NCBI GenBank assembly: GCA_028023455.1 | Contig: JAQFVV010000031.1 | Location: 6,304,926-6,368,925, forward strand | Length of the DNA: 64,000 bases | Direction: 5' to 3' | Source: Epiperipatus broadwayi | Lineage: Eukaryota; Onychophora; Udeonychophora; Euonychophora; Peripatidae | In this document: piece after piece, positions 11,576-22,900 of the stretch | How the letters are laid out: every line of letters starts with the position of its first letter | Numbering within the stretch: position 1 is the first letter of the stretch | Made by a program: the position numbers and the translations under genes | Notes under the pieces: model-generated | Database searches by the model: none | The model's input: only the letters and a program-made list of their open reading frames with translations | What the model was told of the DNA's origin: nothing

Positions 11576-12664
11576 AGCACAATTATCTAGAGATAAAAAA
11601 AAAACTGAATATAAAATTGTTATATATGGTAGGTTTATATAACAATGGAATTTTGAAAAATTCTTGTAGTATACCTTTTGGAAAGTTTATTAATCATAAA
11701 TAGAGAAATGCTGATGCTTACCATTTTTAAAATTAATGGTTTTTATGTACTTATACTAACATTAATATCAGAAAAACTATTGGAAACAAGTCACTTTGAG
11801 TTTATAAAAAATATAAGTAAAATCTGTTTTGCTCTATATATTATTTTTATTATGACTGATATTGTTAATTTTAAGACTAGTTAATAATTAGTCCTCTCTT
11901 TAAAGAATCCTGATTTGTTTCTTTGTATCACAGAAAGTCTTACACTGAATGGGACTTTTTTTATATCTAGTGTTGTACAGAGTGGAAGTAGAGTATTAGA
12001 CTTCAAAAAAGAGGTTATTGGATTAATACTTACAGTTATCATATCTAATGCTCAAATATTAGATGACCTCCCATTATTTGATCAACTGCCCTGTATAATT
12101 TGTTTCAGTTTTTACAGTAACAGATTCTCAAGTTTAAAATTCATGTACTATAACCAGTTCTAATACATCTTATTCTCAAATGTTTTACAATGTCCTGAAC
12201 AATAAAGTCATTCAATTTTATATATACTTGATCTATTAAGCAATTAACTAATCATTGCATTAACTTTTTTAAACAAGAGCATTTAGTATAAACTTGAGAA
12301 ATAAAATTCCCATTTCCAGAATACTTTCTAGCTTTTGCCTATGTGATTAAGATTTTGGGATTCAAAATTGGAAGGCACTATTAAATAATTTTGATTCCAA
12401 TTTATCCAAAATATTTATTCGCAATAAATGTCTGGTAATCAGTTCTTTCATAAAATTTACAATAGATTGTATTAGAATAAAGACCATATTTCTATTACAT
12501 GATATACTGTGTATTGGTGAGTCGAAGGACGTATTATTACTGAATATTTTTTATGCAGACATTATATTTCTAATGTCATTTCAAAGAAACAAAATGAATC
12601 GAGTCTTTGGTTAAACTTAATTTATAAAATTGTATCCAACACGTTTTCAAAAAAGATAAATTAA
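11576..12664. other. AT-rich sequence without recognised features
   Basis: Two open frames at 11,678-11,884 and 11,915-12,163 show no family resemblance and have the hydrophobic, AT-driven composition of chance ORFs. Confidence 0.45.
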
Positions 12665-12860
12665 TTTGATTTATAATGGTTCAGAACAAAATGCGGATAT
12701 TAATGGAGATCATTTATCTTTTCCCCATGTGTTTGGTTATCTCTATCTGTTATATGAGATATAGTGAATAGCTAAAAAAAAAAGCTTGAAAATCTGTGTT
12801 CAAATCCCCTATATTACATCTAAACTCCAAGTATATTAATTTTACTTGTATTTAAATATT
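12665..12860 (+). repeat. family C fragment
   Basis: ATGGAGATCATTTATCTTTT through TGTTCAAATCCCCTATAT and the terminal ACTTGTATTTAAATATT match the 3' part of the family C unit (compare 46,660-46,790 and 47,090-47,230). Only the last part of the hammerhead region remains. The B-box-like GTTCAAATCC is preserved. Confidence 0.55.
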
Positions 12861-13994
12861 AAAAGAAATAAACCTCATTTAAATAATAAAATCATTCACA
12901 TTTAATTGATTTCACGAAGATTATTTATATTACTTACAACTCATCCTCTATTCACCAGATTTTATTATGTATGGTGACTTAACTATTGACTTTATTTTTA
13001 GAAGTGAAAATAATATAATAAATGGCTTCGACGTTGATTTATTTAATAGAAAGATTAATAATATTAAAATATTCATTGACGCATTATCTATTAATGATAT
13101 TTTAATGGTAATCTAAAGGCTACATCCATCTACTTTCTTTATATTTTTAAAAAATAAAATATCTTACTTGATTGCTTTAACTGAGCAGAAAATTAAAAAA
13201 TCATTATTATAATCCTGTCTTTAAAAAATAGTCACTTTTTGAAATGATAATATTTTTATAATGTTTTATACAATCCTATATTAATTAATCATTTCTTAGA
13301 CCAAACTAAAATGATGGAAAGATTTTCAAACTTCTTTATAAATATTGATTTGATATGTAATAAAAGAGATGCATATTTGTTTGCTATTGAAGCAAAAATA
13401 ACTATATTTTGAGAAAAAATATAAAATAGTTTTATCAATAAAATTAATTCTAAATTGATTAATTTAATAGAAGAGAAAGCTTTTAGAAGATGTGAGAAAA
13501 AAAATAAAGAAAATTTTAAAAAAGTATTTGAATTTGAAAAAAAAACATAATTCATAGCTTAATGAAATTTTTTAAAAAAAACGTTCATAGAAAAACCCCT
13601 ATAAAGCAATTTCATTGAATTCTTTGTCTAAATTTACGTTTGATAATTTATAAAATTTAATTAGTAAAATATATAATGCATTATAATTCGATGGGTACCA
13701 GATATCAGTGAACTAGCTCCGAACTGATTAAAAATATTTTGTTAATAATTTCTTTTTTGACATAATGTTTTTGCAGGCTGCACCATTTTTCCACACATTG
13801 AACTAACTATTAACTAAATGCTGTAAAGTAAAATTAGGCATTTTGTTAATTTGTTAATGAATTGTTACTAAACAACATTCTGGAACAAAATAAAACATAA
13901 ATTAACAGTTCATACAAAATAAAAAGTGTGTATATAAAAAAAATATAGCAGTAAAAAAATAAGTGAATTTTTATGTTGCAGCGAGAGTGTCATT
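12861..13994. other. AT-rich sequence without recognised features
   Basis: An open frame on the minus strand (13,289-13,555) is low-complexity Phe/Ile/Lys-rich sequence expected from AT-rich DNA. Nothing else was recognised. Confidence 0.45.
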
Positions 13995-14370
13995 CAGTGG
14001 TGGGCCGTCTATAGAGCAGCAGGGCTTCACCACTCCTCCTCAGTGTAAAATGATCGATTTTGTTTAATTGTTATATATTAAATTGTATATGTGTCTTACA
14101 CAAATGTACAAATAAAATATGGAATGTCTAAGAAAAGAGATAAAAAGTATGACAATCTACTTTTAATGATTTTATTTTCTCTCACTTAGACTGCTCTTTG
14201 TTTGCACTCTCTATTGGATGGGCAAAAGTTCCTCCAGACCAATGATCCAACATCACTTTCATTGTAAAACAAGTGTTCATTCTTATACATGACTACTTAC
14301 TTCAAAGGTCTTTTTTGTTTATATTTTCAATCGCTGCCCCATCACTACAAATTCATTTGGGCCAACACTG
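13995..14370. mobile_element. hAT-like non-autonomous DNA transposon
   Basis: The left end is CAGTGGTGGGCCGTC and the right end reads inward as CAGTGTTGGCCC. CAGNG starts with such GC-rich continuations are usual for hAT superfamily termini. The flanking 8-mers GTGTCATT (13,987-13,994) and TTATCATT (14,371-14,378) agree at 6 of 8 positions, as expected for an old hAT 8-bp duplication. There is no transposase ORF. Confidence 0.5.
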
Positions 14371-14378
14371 TTATCATT

Positions 14379-15109
14379 ACATGAATTCAAAGTTGACAGC
14401 TAATTCTGATAATTTTCAGAAAGTTATAAAATCCCTTAAATTATAATCTTTAGAAATGTAAATAAAAGCAAAAAAAATGTTTAAAAATTAAATCTATATT
14501 AACATAACTTTAATGTTATATACAAGTGTTATTATTTAATAATTTTTTTAACAAACAAAAATAAATTGAAATTTATAATTTATTTGATTTCAAGGCAATA
14601 TCTGCCTAAAGTAACAAAAATTTGAATTATTATATTGTAATAAAACTTATGATATTTTTCATTAGTAATTATTAATAAGACATTGAAAAAGGTTTACAAT
14701 TATATTTAAATTCATTGAATATTTGCATTTACATGAAATCTACTAAGTAATAAATGCATTATGATAATTATTTTACCTTTTTTTGTGGCCAAAACAAGTA
14801 AATCATTAATATATATTTTATAAACAATTGAGAACAAAAAGTAAATATACTTACATGACTTCATAATAATTCAACCTTTTAAAAGCTTTATATTAATTTG
14901 CCCTGTCTGCATTTCTGTTAAAATATTCACATTTTTGAATTAATAAAAAAAAAAGGTTCCCATTTACAACATAAACTAACATTTTTATGTTTTTCGAGAA
15001 AACTCCTTAGTAGCTGAACCAATAGAAATAATGTATGTGGACTAAAATTTTGCTAATATTGATTTTATTATTAAATTAATAAAAATAAATATACCTGACA
15101 GAAACATTA
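14379..15109. other. AT-rich sequence without recognised features
   Basis: Nothing could be supported here. Confidence 0.45.
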
Positions 15110-15745
15110 CATTTGTAGAATAAAATGTTGTTAATATTGATTTAACTCATACTTAATTAATTAAAGTAATTTTTAAAAAAATCTGTTTAACATTTATAGA
15201 ATAGCATTTATAAAAACATGACTGGAATGACATCATATAGATAATACTGCACATGAGCAAATGCTATTAAAAGAGATTGATGAAGAAAATTATTTTATTT
15301 TAATTAAAATTGTATTGTTTACTTTTAACTAAAATGTAAGAAAATATATATATTGATTTTAAATAAAGATTTTATGTAAGCAGCTGATTAATGTTTATAG
15401 AATAATATTTATAGAGAAATGACTGCAACAATATCATTTTGAAAATATTGTACATGAGCAAAGAAGATTAAAAGAGAAACAGTCCATTAAAAAGTAGAAA
15501 AATAATAAAGAAATCTGATTTAGAAACATCTTTCATTTTAGAAAAGTATTTGAGGTCTTTTTGAATTATATGGCCTCAAATACTTTTATTAATGACACAA
15601 CATGTTCTTTAGTCAGATTACTTTGTTATTTTTCTGCTTTTTAGTCAGCTGTTTTTAAATCATCTTTGTTTATGTACAATATTATCATTATGACATTGTT
15701 GCTGTCCCTGTAAACATTATTCTATAAACGTTAGTCTCATGTTTA
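15110..15745. repeat. foldback element: tandem unit followed by about 175-bp inverted repeat
   Basis: Arms 15,380-15,557 and 15,572-15,740 are inverted copies around a 14-nt loop. The innermost stem (15,542-15,557 with 15,572-15,587) is 16 bp with a single wobble. The arm sequence AACATTTATAGAATAG... is also present as a diverged direct copy at about 15,185-15,300, giving a tandem period of about 204 bp. No coding frame. It may be a MITE-like or unit-based palindromic repeat, and it lacks a recognisable hammerhead core. Confidence 0.65.
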
Positions 15746-18700
15746 CATGAAAGTAATATTTAAAATGAATCTTTTTATATTGTTTATAATAACAAAATGG
15801 ATTGTGAAAAACATAGTTATATATTAAATTGTAATTATATAATTTTGAAATGAAAAATGTCATTATTTGTTCTAAAAATACCCTTTGAGTACAGATTAAC
15901 AAATGTTTAAATTTCAGCAGTGAAAATTGTAAAATAGTGCATATTTATAGATTTAATAATGAATAAAAACTCATCATAAAAACCAGTATTACAGTTATTT
16001 TAATTTGTAATTCAGAAAGTGATTTTTTTTTTTTTTGCTTTTATAAAATTGCAATTCAGAAGATTGTTATTTTTGTACAGAGGTAGAATAAATGTAAATT
16101 CTTTATTAAAAAAAAAAGTTGTGATTATTAAATTTTGATTACCTGTTTTTTTTCTTTTAACCTTGGCTGGTAGAATAATTTAGCAATGTGAGTTTAGGAG
16201 TTACCACAAAATTTTAACTTTTTTGAATGAATATGCATTATAAAATTGAGTGTGTATTAAATTTATGCTGACAGTTCAAAGAAATTGTGCAACATATCAC
16301 ATATTAAATTTATTTTAATGAAAATAAACTTATACCATAGAATTGTTAGTTATTATGTGTGAAACCCAAAGATATGTTTAAATTATTTATAAAAGTATAC
16401 AATAGAAAAGTATCCACATCATTTTCTTTTTCTTTACTAAAGGAATAATTGTTTGATTTGCAAGATACCACATTTTTGTTTCATTTTTTTAAATGAATTA
16501 AAATAAAATCTAAATAAAGAATTGAAAGTATATATTTTTGTTTTTATATGTCAAGTACACATGAGAATATATATGTATGGTATGCATTCACATAATGTTA
16601 TTATCTTAATTATTTTTACGACAACTCACTTTTACAAAAATAAGTTCTATGAAAATTGTACTTTGCATAGATTATTATATATAATGTTGGCTGACCTAAA
16701 ACTATTCAATAAAAAAAATGAATCATGCATTTTAAATAACAGTAATGTCTTTACATTGACAAAAAATTTGGATTGATTATGATGCCATTTACAGATAACA
16801 CATTCCAGTAAACAACAGTTTATTATATAAATTATAGTCAGTGGAATTTTAATAACTTTTTAAATCTGTATATTAAATTATGTATCTGTACAATTTTAAT
16901 CATTTTTTCTTGAAATCAGCAGGTTATGATTCTACTACAATTTATTAATTTAACAAAAGGTTTTGTTTAAAGTCCATACCTGAATAGAAATATAAAGAAT
17001 ATTTTTTTAATTTTTTAATCAATCATTTGTTGCAGTTAAGATAGGTCAGTGTTTTACTTTCTGTTTATATTTTAATGAAGTAAAATGTATTTTTGTTATA
17101 TATTTATTTTTATAAAACTATTTATTAAAATCATATATTTAAAACAAAAACCAATTTCAAAAATAATATAACAACTATGCAAATAAAGAAAAGAATACTA
17201 AAAATAAATAAACAATTAATTATTAAAAGATTTTATTTTTAAACTTCAGTTTTAAAATGTAATTTAATGAATAACATTTTCTCTCATAAATTTCTATTCA
17301 TAAAATGATTTTTTGTAAAAAAAAAAAAAGCTCAAGAAACAAAGTTATTTTATAATATAAAAATTCCACTTATAATTATAAACAAAACAACAAAAGTTAA
17401 TGACATTTTAAAAATAAGGAAATTTATTTAACAGATGATAATTCCAATTTACAACAAACTTATTTGTTTTTCATTAATAAATTTTCACTTAACCGGTTTA
17501 GTTGAAAATTCATTCTCTCTATTTTGAATGGAACTTAGCAAACCTTTCATTAAGTATTTCTTCATATTTGAATATTTTATTTTCAAATTATATATATATT
17601 GATAATTTTAATATTTTTAATACAAATGTAAGTTTTCCAGAAATAGGAATTTAATAACTTAATATTTTATTTTTTAATAATAAGAAAATAAATATCTAAA
17701 TTAAGTTCCTACCTATAATACTGGCACTTGCAATCATTCCATCTAATTTATCTATTTAACAAGAAAAAATATTAGATATTTGAATTTTATGTTATTAAAT
17801 TTAGGACATGTTAGAGCTAGTTATCATCCAAGAAAAAAAAAACAGATTTTGAAATTTAATAAATTATTTTGTTTCTAAAATTTTTAAAAATCTCTTTTTA
17901 GCATTTTAAAAAAAGCAATTTTATTTTAACCAGTAGAAACTGCTTTCACTTGTCAGTAACATACTTGTTAAGAGTTGTCTTTTTAAAATTATTTGTTTTT
18001 CAAATACAATCTCTGAATAGTAACAATTGGTTTTAAAATAAGTATTTTAGACAAATATTGCATCATAACTTTTAATTTGTAAACCAGTTATTGAAAACAA
18101 CATTTTTTCTTTGGAAATCTATAGTATACTTTTATTTAATGTCAAGTGAAAACACTTAGCCAAATATATATTCTCATTATTATTGACTTCTATGCCATTT
18201 TTTTCATGTAATGTTCATGTTAATAGAGTACTGACAATTACACAAAAGATCCATATTATGCTGACATCTTCAGATTTATATAAACTAATAAATTAATATT
18301 TTCACTGTGGGAAAATAAAAACTAAAAATCACTGCAAATCATACTTTAGGAATAGAGATAGTCTTAGAATAACATAGAGAAGATATAGAAACCATAGTGC
18401 CATCATAACATCAAAAATCTAGGTGTCTCTTATTTTTTTAAACCATTAGTCAATTTTCCCATTAAAGAAACACTTTCAAAAAAAAATCTAAATTTGTACA
18501 TCACATACTTATTAAAAACAAATATTTAATTTAAGTTTACAATAATAAAAATAAATTATGTTTAAAGATGTGTTGTCAATTTCTCAAAGGTCATAGTCAA
18601 TTTCTCCCAATCAAAGTCACACAAGCTGACTGGATACCTTTTTACATAAACTCAATATTAGTTCTTGTGTTCCCATCAAAATATACTGATATCTAGATAT

Positions 18701-19044
18701 TTTAATAAAATATAATCTCAATAAAACCACATTTGCTTTTAATGTTTGCTTTCAAATGAATGCAAATTCCTAAAATGAATACAATAAATAACTGAAAATG
18801 ATTCAGTTTACCAAATTGCAATATCAATGCAATGATTTCTAGTCATCATAAAAAAGTTACTTATTATTTTTTAGTACTCAGAATAAAATAGGCTGTTTCA
18901 ATCATTGTTTTATTTATATAAATAATATATATTTTAAAACAATATATTTACTTAAAATTTTTAATTTTTATGACTATTGATCTTATTCTTTTATCACTTT
19001 CCATTGTATTTCTTATAGATAAATTAGATATATGTCTAGTAGCA

Positions 19045-19046
<2 letters not shown>
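15746..19046. other. AT-rich sequence without recognised features
   Basis: No coding, RNA or repeat boundary could be supported in this 3.3 kb, only poly(A)/poly(T) runs. Confidence 0.45.

Positions 19047-19096
<50 letters not shown>
19047..19096. repeat. (TA)n microsatellite
   Basis: An uninterrupted run of TA dinucleotides just downstream (in PLE orientation) of the PLE 3' end. Confidence 0.95.
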
Positions 19097-19099
<3 letters not shown>

Positions 19100-19124
19100 A
19101 CATTTAAGATAAATATTTTTTTAA

Positions 19125-21480
19125 ATGTTTACAAATTTAGTAAACTTTAAATTAGTATTTATGTGTGGATTTTATAATGATTATCATTCATCTTTTGATT
19201 TCATTTCTCTCAAAGAAGACAACCTTAGCTCCATCCAAATTAATAGTGTGGACTGGATTTTTTTCATAAACATACAAAGCAGAACTAAGATATCTATTTC
19301 TAACTCTAATTTTTATGAACCTTTATTCTTTCATTTAAACTCAAACTACTCTGGCCTATGTAGACCTTGTTACAAAAAACAAGGAATAAAATATACTACA
19401 TCAGGAATAGTCTTTCTATCAAAAATTTCCTTTGTATTATTTAAAAACTTATTCAATGTAATACCTTTTTTCCAAGCAATTTCTTATTTCTAAACAAATT
19501 GCTATTCCTACCTATAATTTTATAAGAAGACAATTTAAATGGCAAAAAAATAAAATCATATTTTTCTTTATACTTTATATCCTTACAAATATTATTATTA
19601 AATAAAATACTTTTAACAAATTTATCAGAGTACCCAACACTCAAATAATCTTTATAAAATTAATATTTCTGAAACAAAGCTACCCCACTAGAATTATTTA
19701 ATTTAATATTCCTATGACAATAATTCCTTAAAGCAGCTACTTTATGAGATACAGACTGATAGCTATCAGGTTTAATTATAGATCTTAATTCTTTACTTTT
19801 AACTAAATGACTGCACAATAAAAAAATAGTTTCTATATTTCTAATCACCAAAAGATCTAAAAATTTTAATTAACAAAATCTAACCCCCCTCTTTCTAACA
19901 CATATCTTATAGAAGAATCAAAACAATTAAACTCATTTACAAATTCCTTCAATTTATCATTCTCAACTACAAATAAACAATCATCTACATATCTAACAAA
20001 TAACTTTAAATATAAACAATTCTTTTTAATAATAATTTCCTCTCCATATAATTCATATAAACTGAACATATTAAAGGAGAAATAATATTACCTCTATAAG
20101 TAAAATACAAAGGAGAAATAATATTACCTCTATAAGTAAAATACATAGAATCTTTCAATAATAAAAGCAAATCTTTAATTACTCTAATTTCATTTTTTGA
20201 TAAAGAAACTTGCTTAACCAACACAGACATAAGAACATCAATACTGCTTAACCTATTAACAGTCTGATACATATTCTCAATATCTAAACTGTCAAATACC
20301 CAATTACTTTCCATTTTAAAATTATTAATCTTATCAAAAACCTCAAAAGAAGAAGAAACTGTGTAATGACCCAAATCAACAAATTGTTTTAAAAAAATAT
20401 TCAAGAATTTAGAAATACCCACTACAACACTACCTGTAAAATCAAAAATAAATCTTAAAGGAATACGATCCTTCTGAGTCTTAATATTCACAAACATCTT
20501 AGCTGATATGAAATCATTTGGATAACATTTTTAATAATCTACACTATTAAAAAATTTTACATTTATCATTTTCTTCATAATATCTATCAACTTTCTTTTA
20601 ATCACATTAACTGGATATTTATCTAAAAACATATATTTACCATTATTTAATTATTTATCTATTTTGTTCCTGAACTCATCTCCTTTCATAATGACAAATT
20701 GACCAACTTTGTCTTCATGAGAAATGATCACATCATTAACAATTAACCTATCCTTAAGATTCTAACCTCAGCAGGATTAAACACAAATTTTTCTTTCCTT
20801 TTTAAGCTTTTATTTAAAACCAATTGAATACCAACTTTCTGCTCATCGCTCAAATTACTAGATTTAATAGACGAAATTGTATCAAAAACTATATCTTTTG
20901 AATAAAATGGAACAAAATTAGGGCCTTTACCAAGAATCTCTAATTCTCTATCATTTAACTTAATATCAGAAAAATTAACAACCCTATTAATAGAAACATT
21001 ACTCTCATACCTCTTATCACTACAATAAATTTTATTCATTTTCCCAAACAAACACTTTAATTTTTTTTCATATTTCCTACAATAGAAATTCCTACAATAG
21101 AAATTTCACCTATTTTGTTTAAACTGCCTCATGAAAAAATTTAAAATTGAATAATCAAAATCTTGCCTTCCGTCTAAAGAATGCCTATTTCTTTTATATT
21201 CATAAATAAATTTGTAAAACTTTTTAAATTTTTCATTCAAAAATCTATTCAAAATATATGTTTGTAACTTAAAAACCAAATTCCTATTTTTAAGCAACTT
21301 TTTATTCTTCCTAACATTATTAATACAACTCATAGGAAAAACATTAAATTCCCTACATTTTTAAAGAAAATAAATCTGCCATCTTAAAGACTCTACCCTA
21401 TCACTCAATATAGACAACTTTTTAATCCTTCTAGTATCATTCAATGGAAAATTATTAAAAACTAAACTCCACAAACCCAT
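19125..21480 (-). pseudogene. Penelope-like element (PLE) ORF, RT plus GIY-YIG endonuclease, multiply broken
   Basis: Reading from 21,480 on the minus strand: a start followed by an SDRVESLRWQIYFL segment, a stop near 21,361, and the PLE N-terminal motif VNFSDIKLNDRELE...GPNFVP (about 20,950). An ISHEDKVGQFVIM block corresponds to RT motif 1. Then come PLRFIFDFTG, FDSLDIENMYQ with the first catalytic Asp, a GN-IISPLICSVYMNYME block, and RYVDDCLFV (about 19,990) with the catalytic Asp pair. Next is the linker with IKPDSYQ. The 3' part (19,190-19,420), split between frames, has VVYFIPC and CNKVYIGQS, the GIY and YIG motifs of the PLE endonuclease. The total of about 785 codons is normal for an endonuclease-type PLE. 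At least four stops or frameshifts and a 36-bp internal duplication make it non-functional. Its 5' side meets the inverted repeats at 21.7-22.9 kb. Confidence 0.88.
20074..20145 (-). repeat. 36-bp tandem duplication inside the PLE RT domain
   Basis: The coding repeat YFTYRGNIISPL occurs twice in succession in frame. It duplicates the segment just before the conserved SPL...YM block of the palm. The two copies are almost identical, so the duplication is recent compared with the element's other damage or is maintained by chance. Confidence 0.9.
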
Positions 21481-21697
21481 ACTAAATATTAATTACAAAT
21501 ACACATCTAAATAAAATAAAAACACACGCACACACACACATATATATATAATTAAATAAACACAAACATATATTCTTTCAACAAAACTCATGCAACAAAA
21601 TTAATATATATATATAAATAAATTCAAATATATCTAATTTAAAAAAAAAAAACCTTTACACTACATCAGCAAAACTACCCTTAAATGCAAAAAGACT
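21481..21697. other. PLE 5' leader with microsatellites
   Basis: Contains (CA)n/(TA)n tracts at about 21,524-21,552 and 21,604-21,618. No ORF. Confidence 0.6.
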
Positions 21698-22060
21698 CAT
21701 TAAAATGTAAACATTACAAGCATAAAGTTAAACTAGTGAATATGTAATTAAAATTACCCCTAATCCAAAATTCAACCAGACCAGCCAAGAAATAATAATA
21801 AAACACAACCAAAGATTTCACTTCTGCAAACAAAAATTCTCAAGTGTAAAGAACTACAAAAACTACACCATATATATAATATTAAACATTATCCACAAAT
21901 TGATATACTTTCCTTCCACCCTTAATATTAAAAGAAATTTGCTTGTAGCACTGAAACTTTTGGTTGTGTTTTATTATTATTTCTTGGCTGGTCTGGTTGA
22001 ATTTTGATTTGGGGTATATTGACAAGTTTAGCTTTATGCTTGTAATGTTTAAATGTTCAT
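21698..22060. repeat. inverted repeat upstream of the PLE
   Basis: Arm 21,698-21,815 (including ACATTACAAGCATAAAG and CAACCAGACCAGCCAAG) is repeated in reverse complement at 21,946-22,060 with few mismatches, enclosing about 130 bp. It lies between the PLE ORF and the hammerhead-bearing inverted repeat. PLEs are known for complex terminal repeats, so this may be part of the element's 5' structure. Confidence 0.8.
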
Positions 22061-22139
22061 TAGATAGAACTTACCAATAGCTCTAAACAAGCTTTGTTTT
22101 TATAAGTGCCAAAAGTGATAGAATTCAAAATCTCTATCA

Positions 22140-22206
22140 TTATTCCTACCTCCAGACCAACTGGTTTCGAGCTTATGGCTCACCTCAGTGGAGGGCTGGG
22201 AGTCTA
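22140..22206 (-). ncRNA. hammerhead-like ribozyme motif, family A (best copy)
   Basis: On the minus strand: CCTCCA, CTGAGGT, GAGC-CATAA-GCTC as stem-loop II, GAAA (at 22165-22168), then ACCAGTTGGTC and TGGAGG (22149-22154). Stem I CCTCCA/TGGAGG is a perfect 6-bp helix and stem II GAGC/GCTC a perfect 4-bp helix; stem III can form 3 bp around AGTT. The only departure from the standard core is GGT for NGA, so position A9 would be U, which normally reduces activity strongly. Predicted cleavage lies between 22,155 and 22,154. Confidence 0.6.
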
Positions 22207-22724
22207 GAAACTAGATCTAAAATACTAACTCAAAAGTCAGCACTTATAAAACATGTTTCTATCAATTTGAAAGCATGAATTTATCAGACATGTAAATGTC
22301 TTCAAATCCAGCCTTACAAACTAGATAGCTATATCGGTCTGAATTCAGCTCAGTTTCACCATATAGCAATACAAAAACCTTCAAAGATACACTTATAATA
22401 ATTAAAACAAATTATAAAGCTTGTTTAGAGCTATTGGAAAGCTCCATCTAGTGATCATAAAATGCAAACTTTAAAGCAAATTACAAAATTTATAACTTGT
22501 TTTAATTATTATAAGTGTACCTTTGAAGGTTTTTGCAATGCTATATATTGCAGAGGCTATTACTGTATAGTGAAACTGAGCTGAATTCAGATCTATATAG
22601 TTATCTAGTTTGTAAAGCTGGATTTGAAGACATTTATGTCTCTGATAAATTCATGCATTCAAATTGATAGAAACATGTTTTGTAAGTGCTGACTTTTGAG
22701 TTAGTATTTTAGATCTGGTTTCTA

Positions 22725-22790
22725 GACTCTCAGCTCTCCAATGAGGTGATTCATAAGCTCAAAACCTGAATTCTATCTCTTTTGGCACTA
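22725..22790 (+). ncRNA. decayed hammerhead-like motif, family A
   Basis: ATGAGGTGATTCATAAGCTC followed by AAAACCTGAATTC. It is homologous to the copy at 22,140 on the other arm, but C3, GAAA and stem III are damaged. Confidence 0.4.
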
Positions 22791-22900
22791 ATAAAAACAA
22801 AGCTTATTTAGAGCTATTGGTAAGCTCCAACTAGTGATCATAAAATGCAAGTTTAAAAGCAATTTACAAAATTTATAACTTGTTTTAATTATTATCTATA

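Larger units (their letters stand above)
22062..22900. repeat. hammerhead repeat family A, large inverted repeat plus partial tandem copy
   Basis: Arms 22,062-22,412 and about 22,480-22,825 are reverse complements, with a spacer of about 70 bp. The block GCTCCATCTAGTGATCATAAAATGC at about 22,439 recurs at about 22,827, showing that the right side also continues into a second tandem unit. Both arms match the unit at 9.5-10.0 kb. The left arm holds the better hammerhead, on the same strand as the adjoining PLE. Confidence 0.8.

Noticed and set aside
22062-22900. CRISPR-like or simple tandem array
   Set aside because: The repeat is one large inverted pair plus a partial tandem unit, in an animal-type transposon-rich context.
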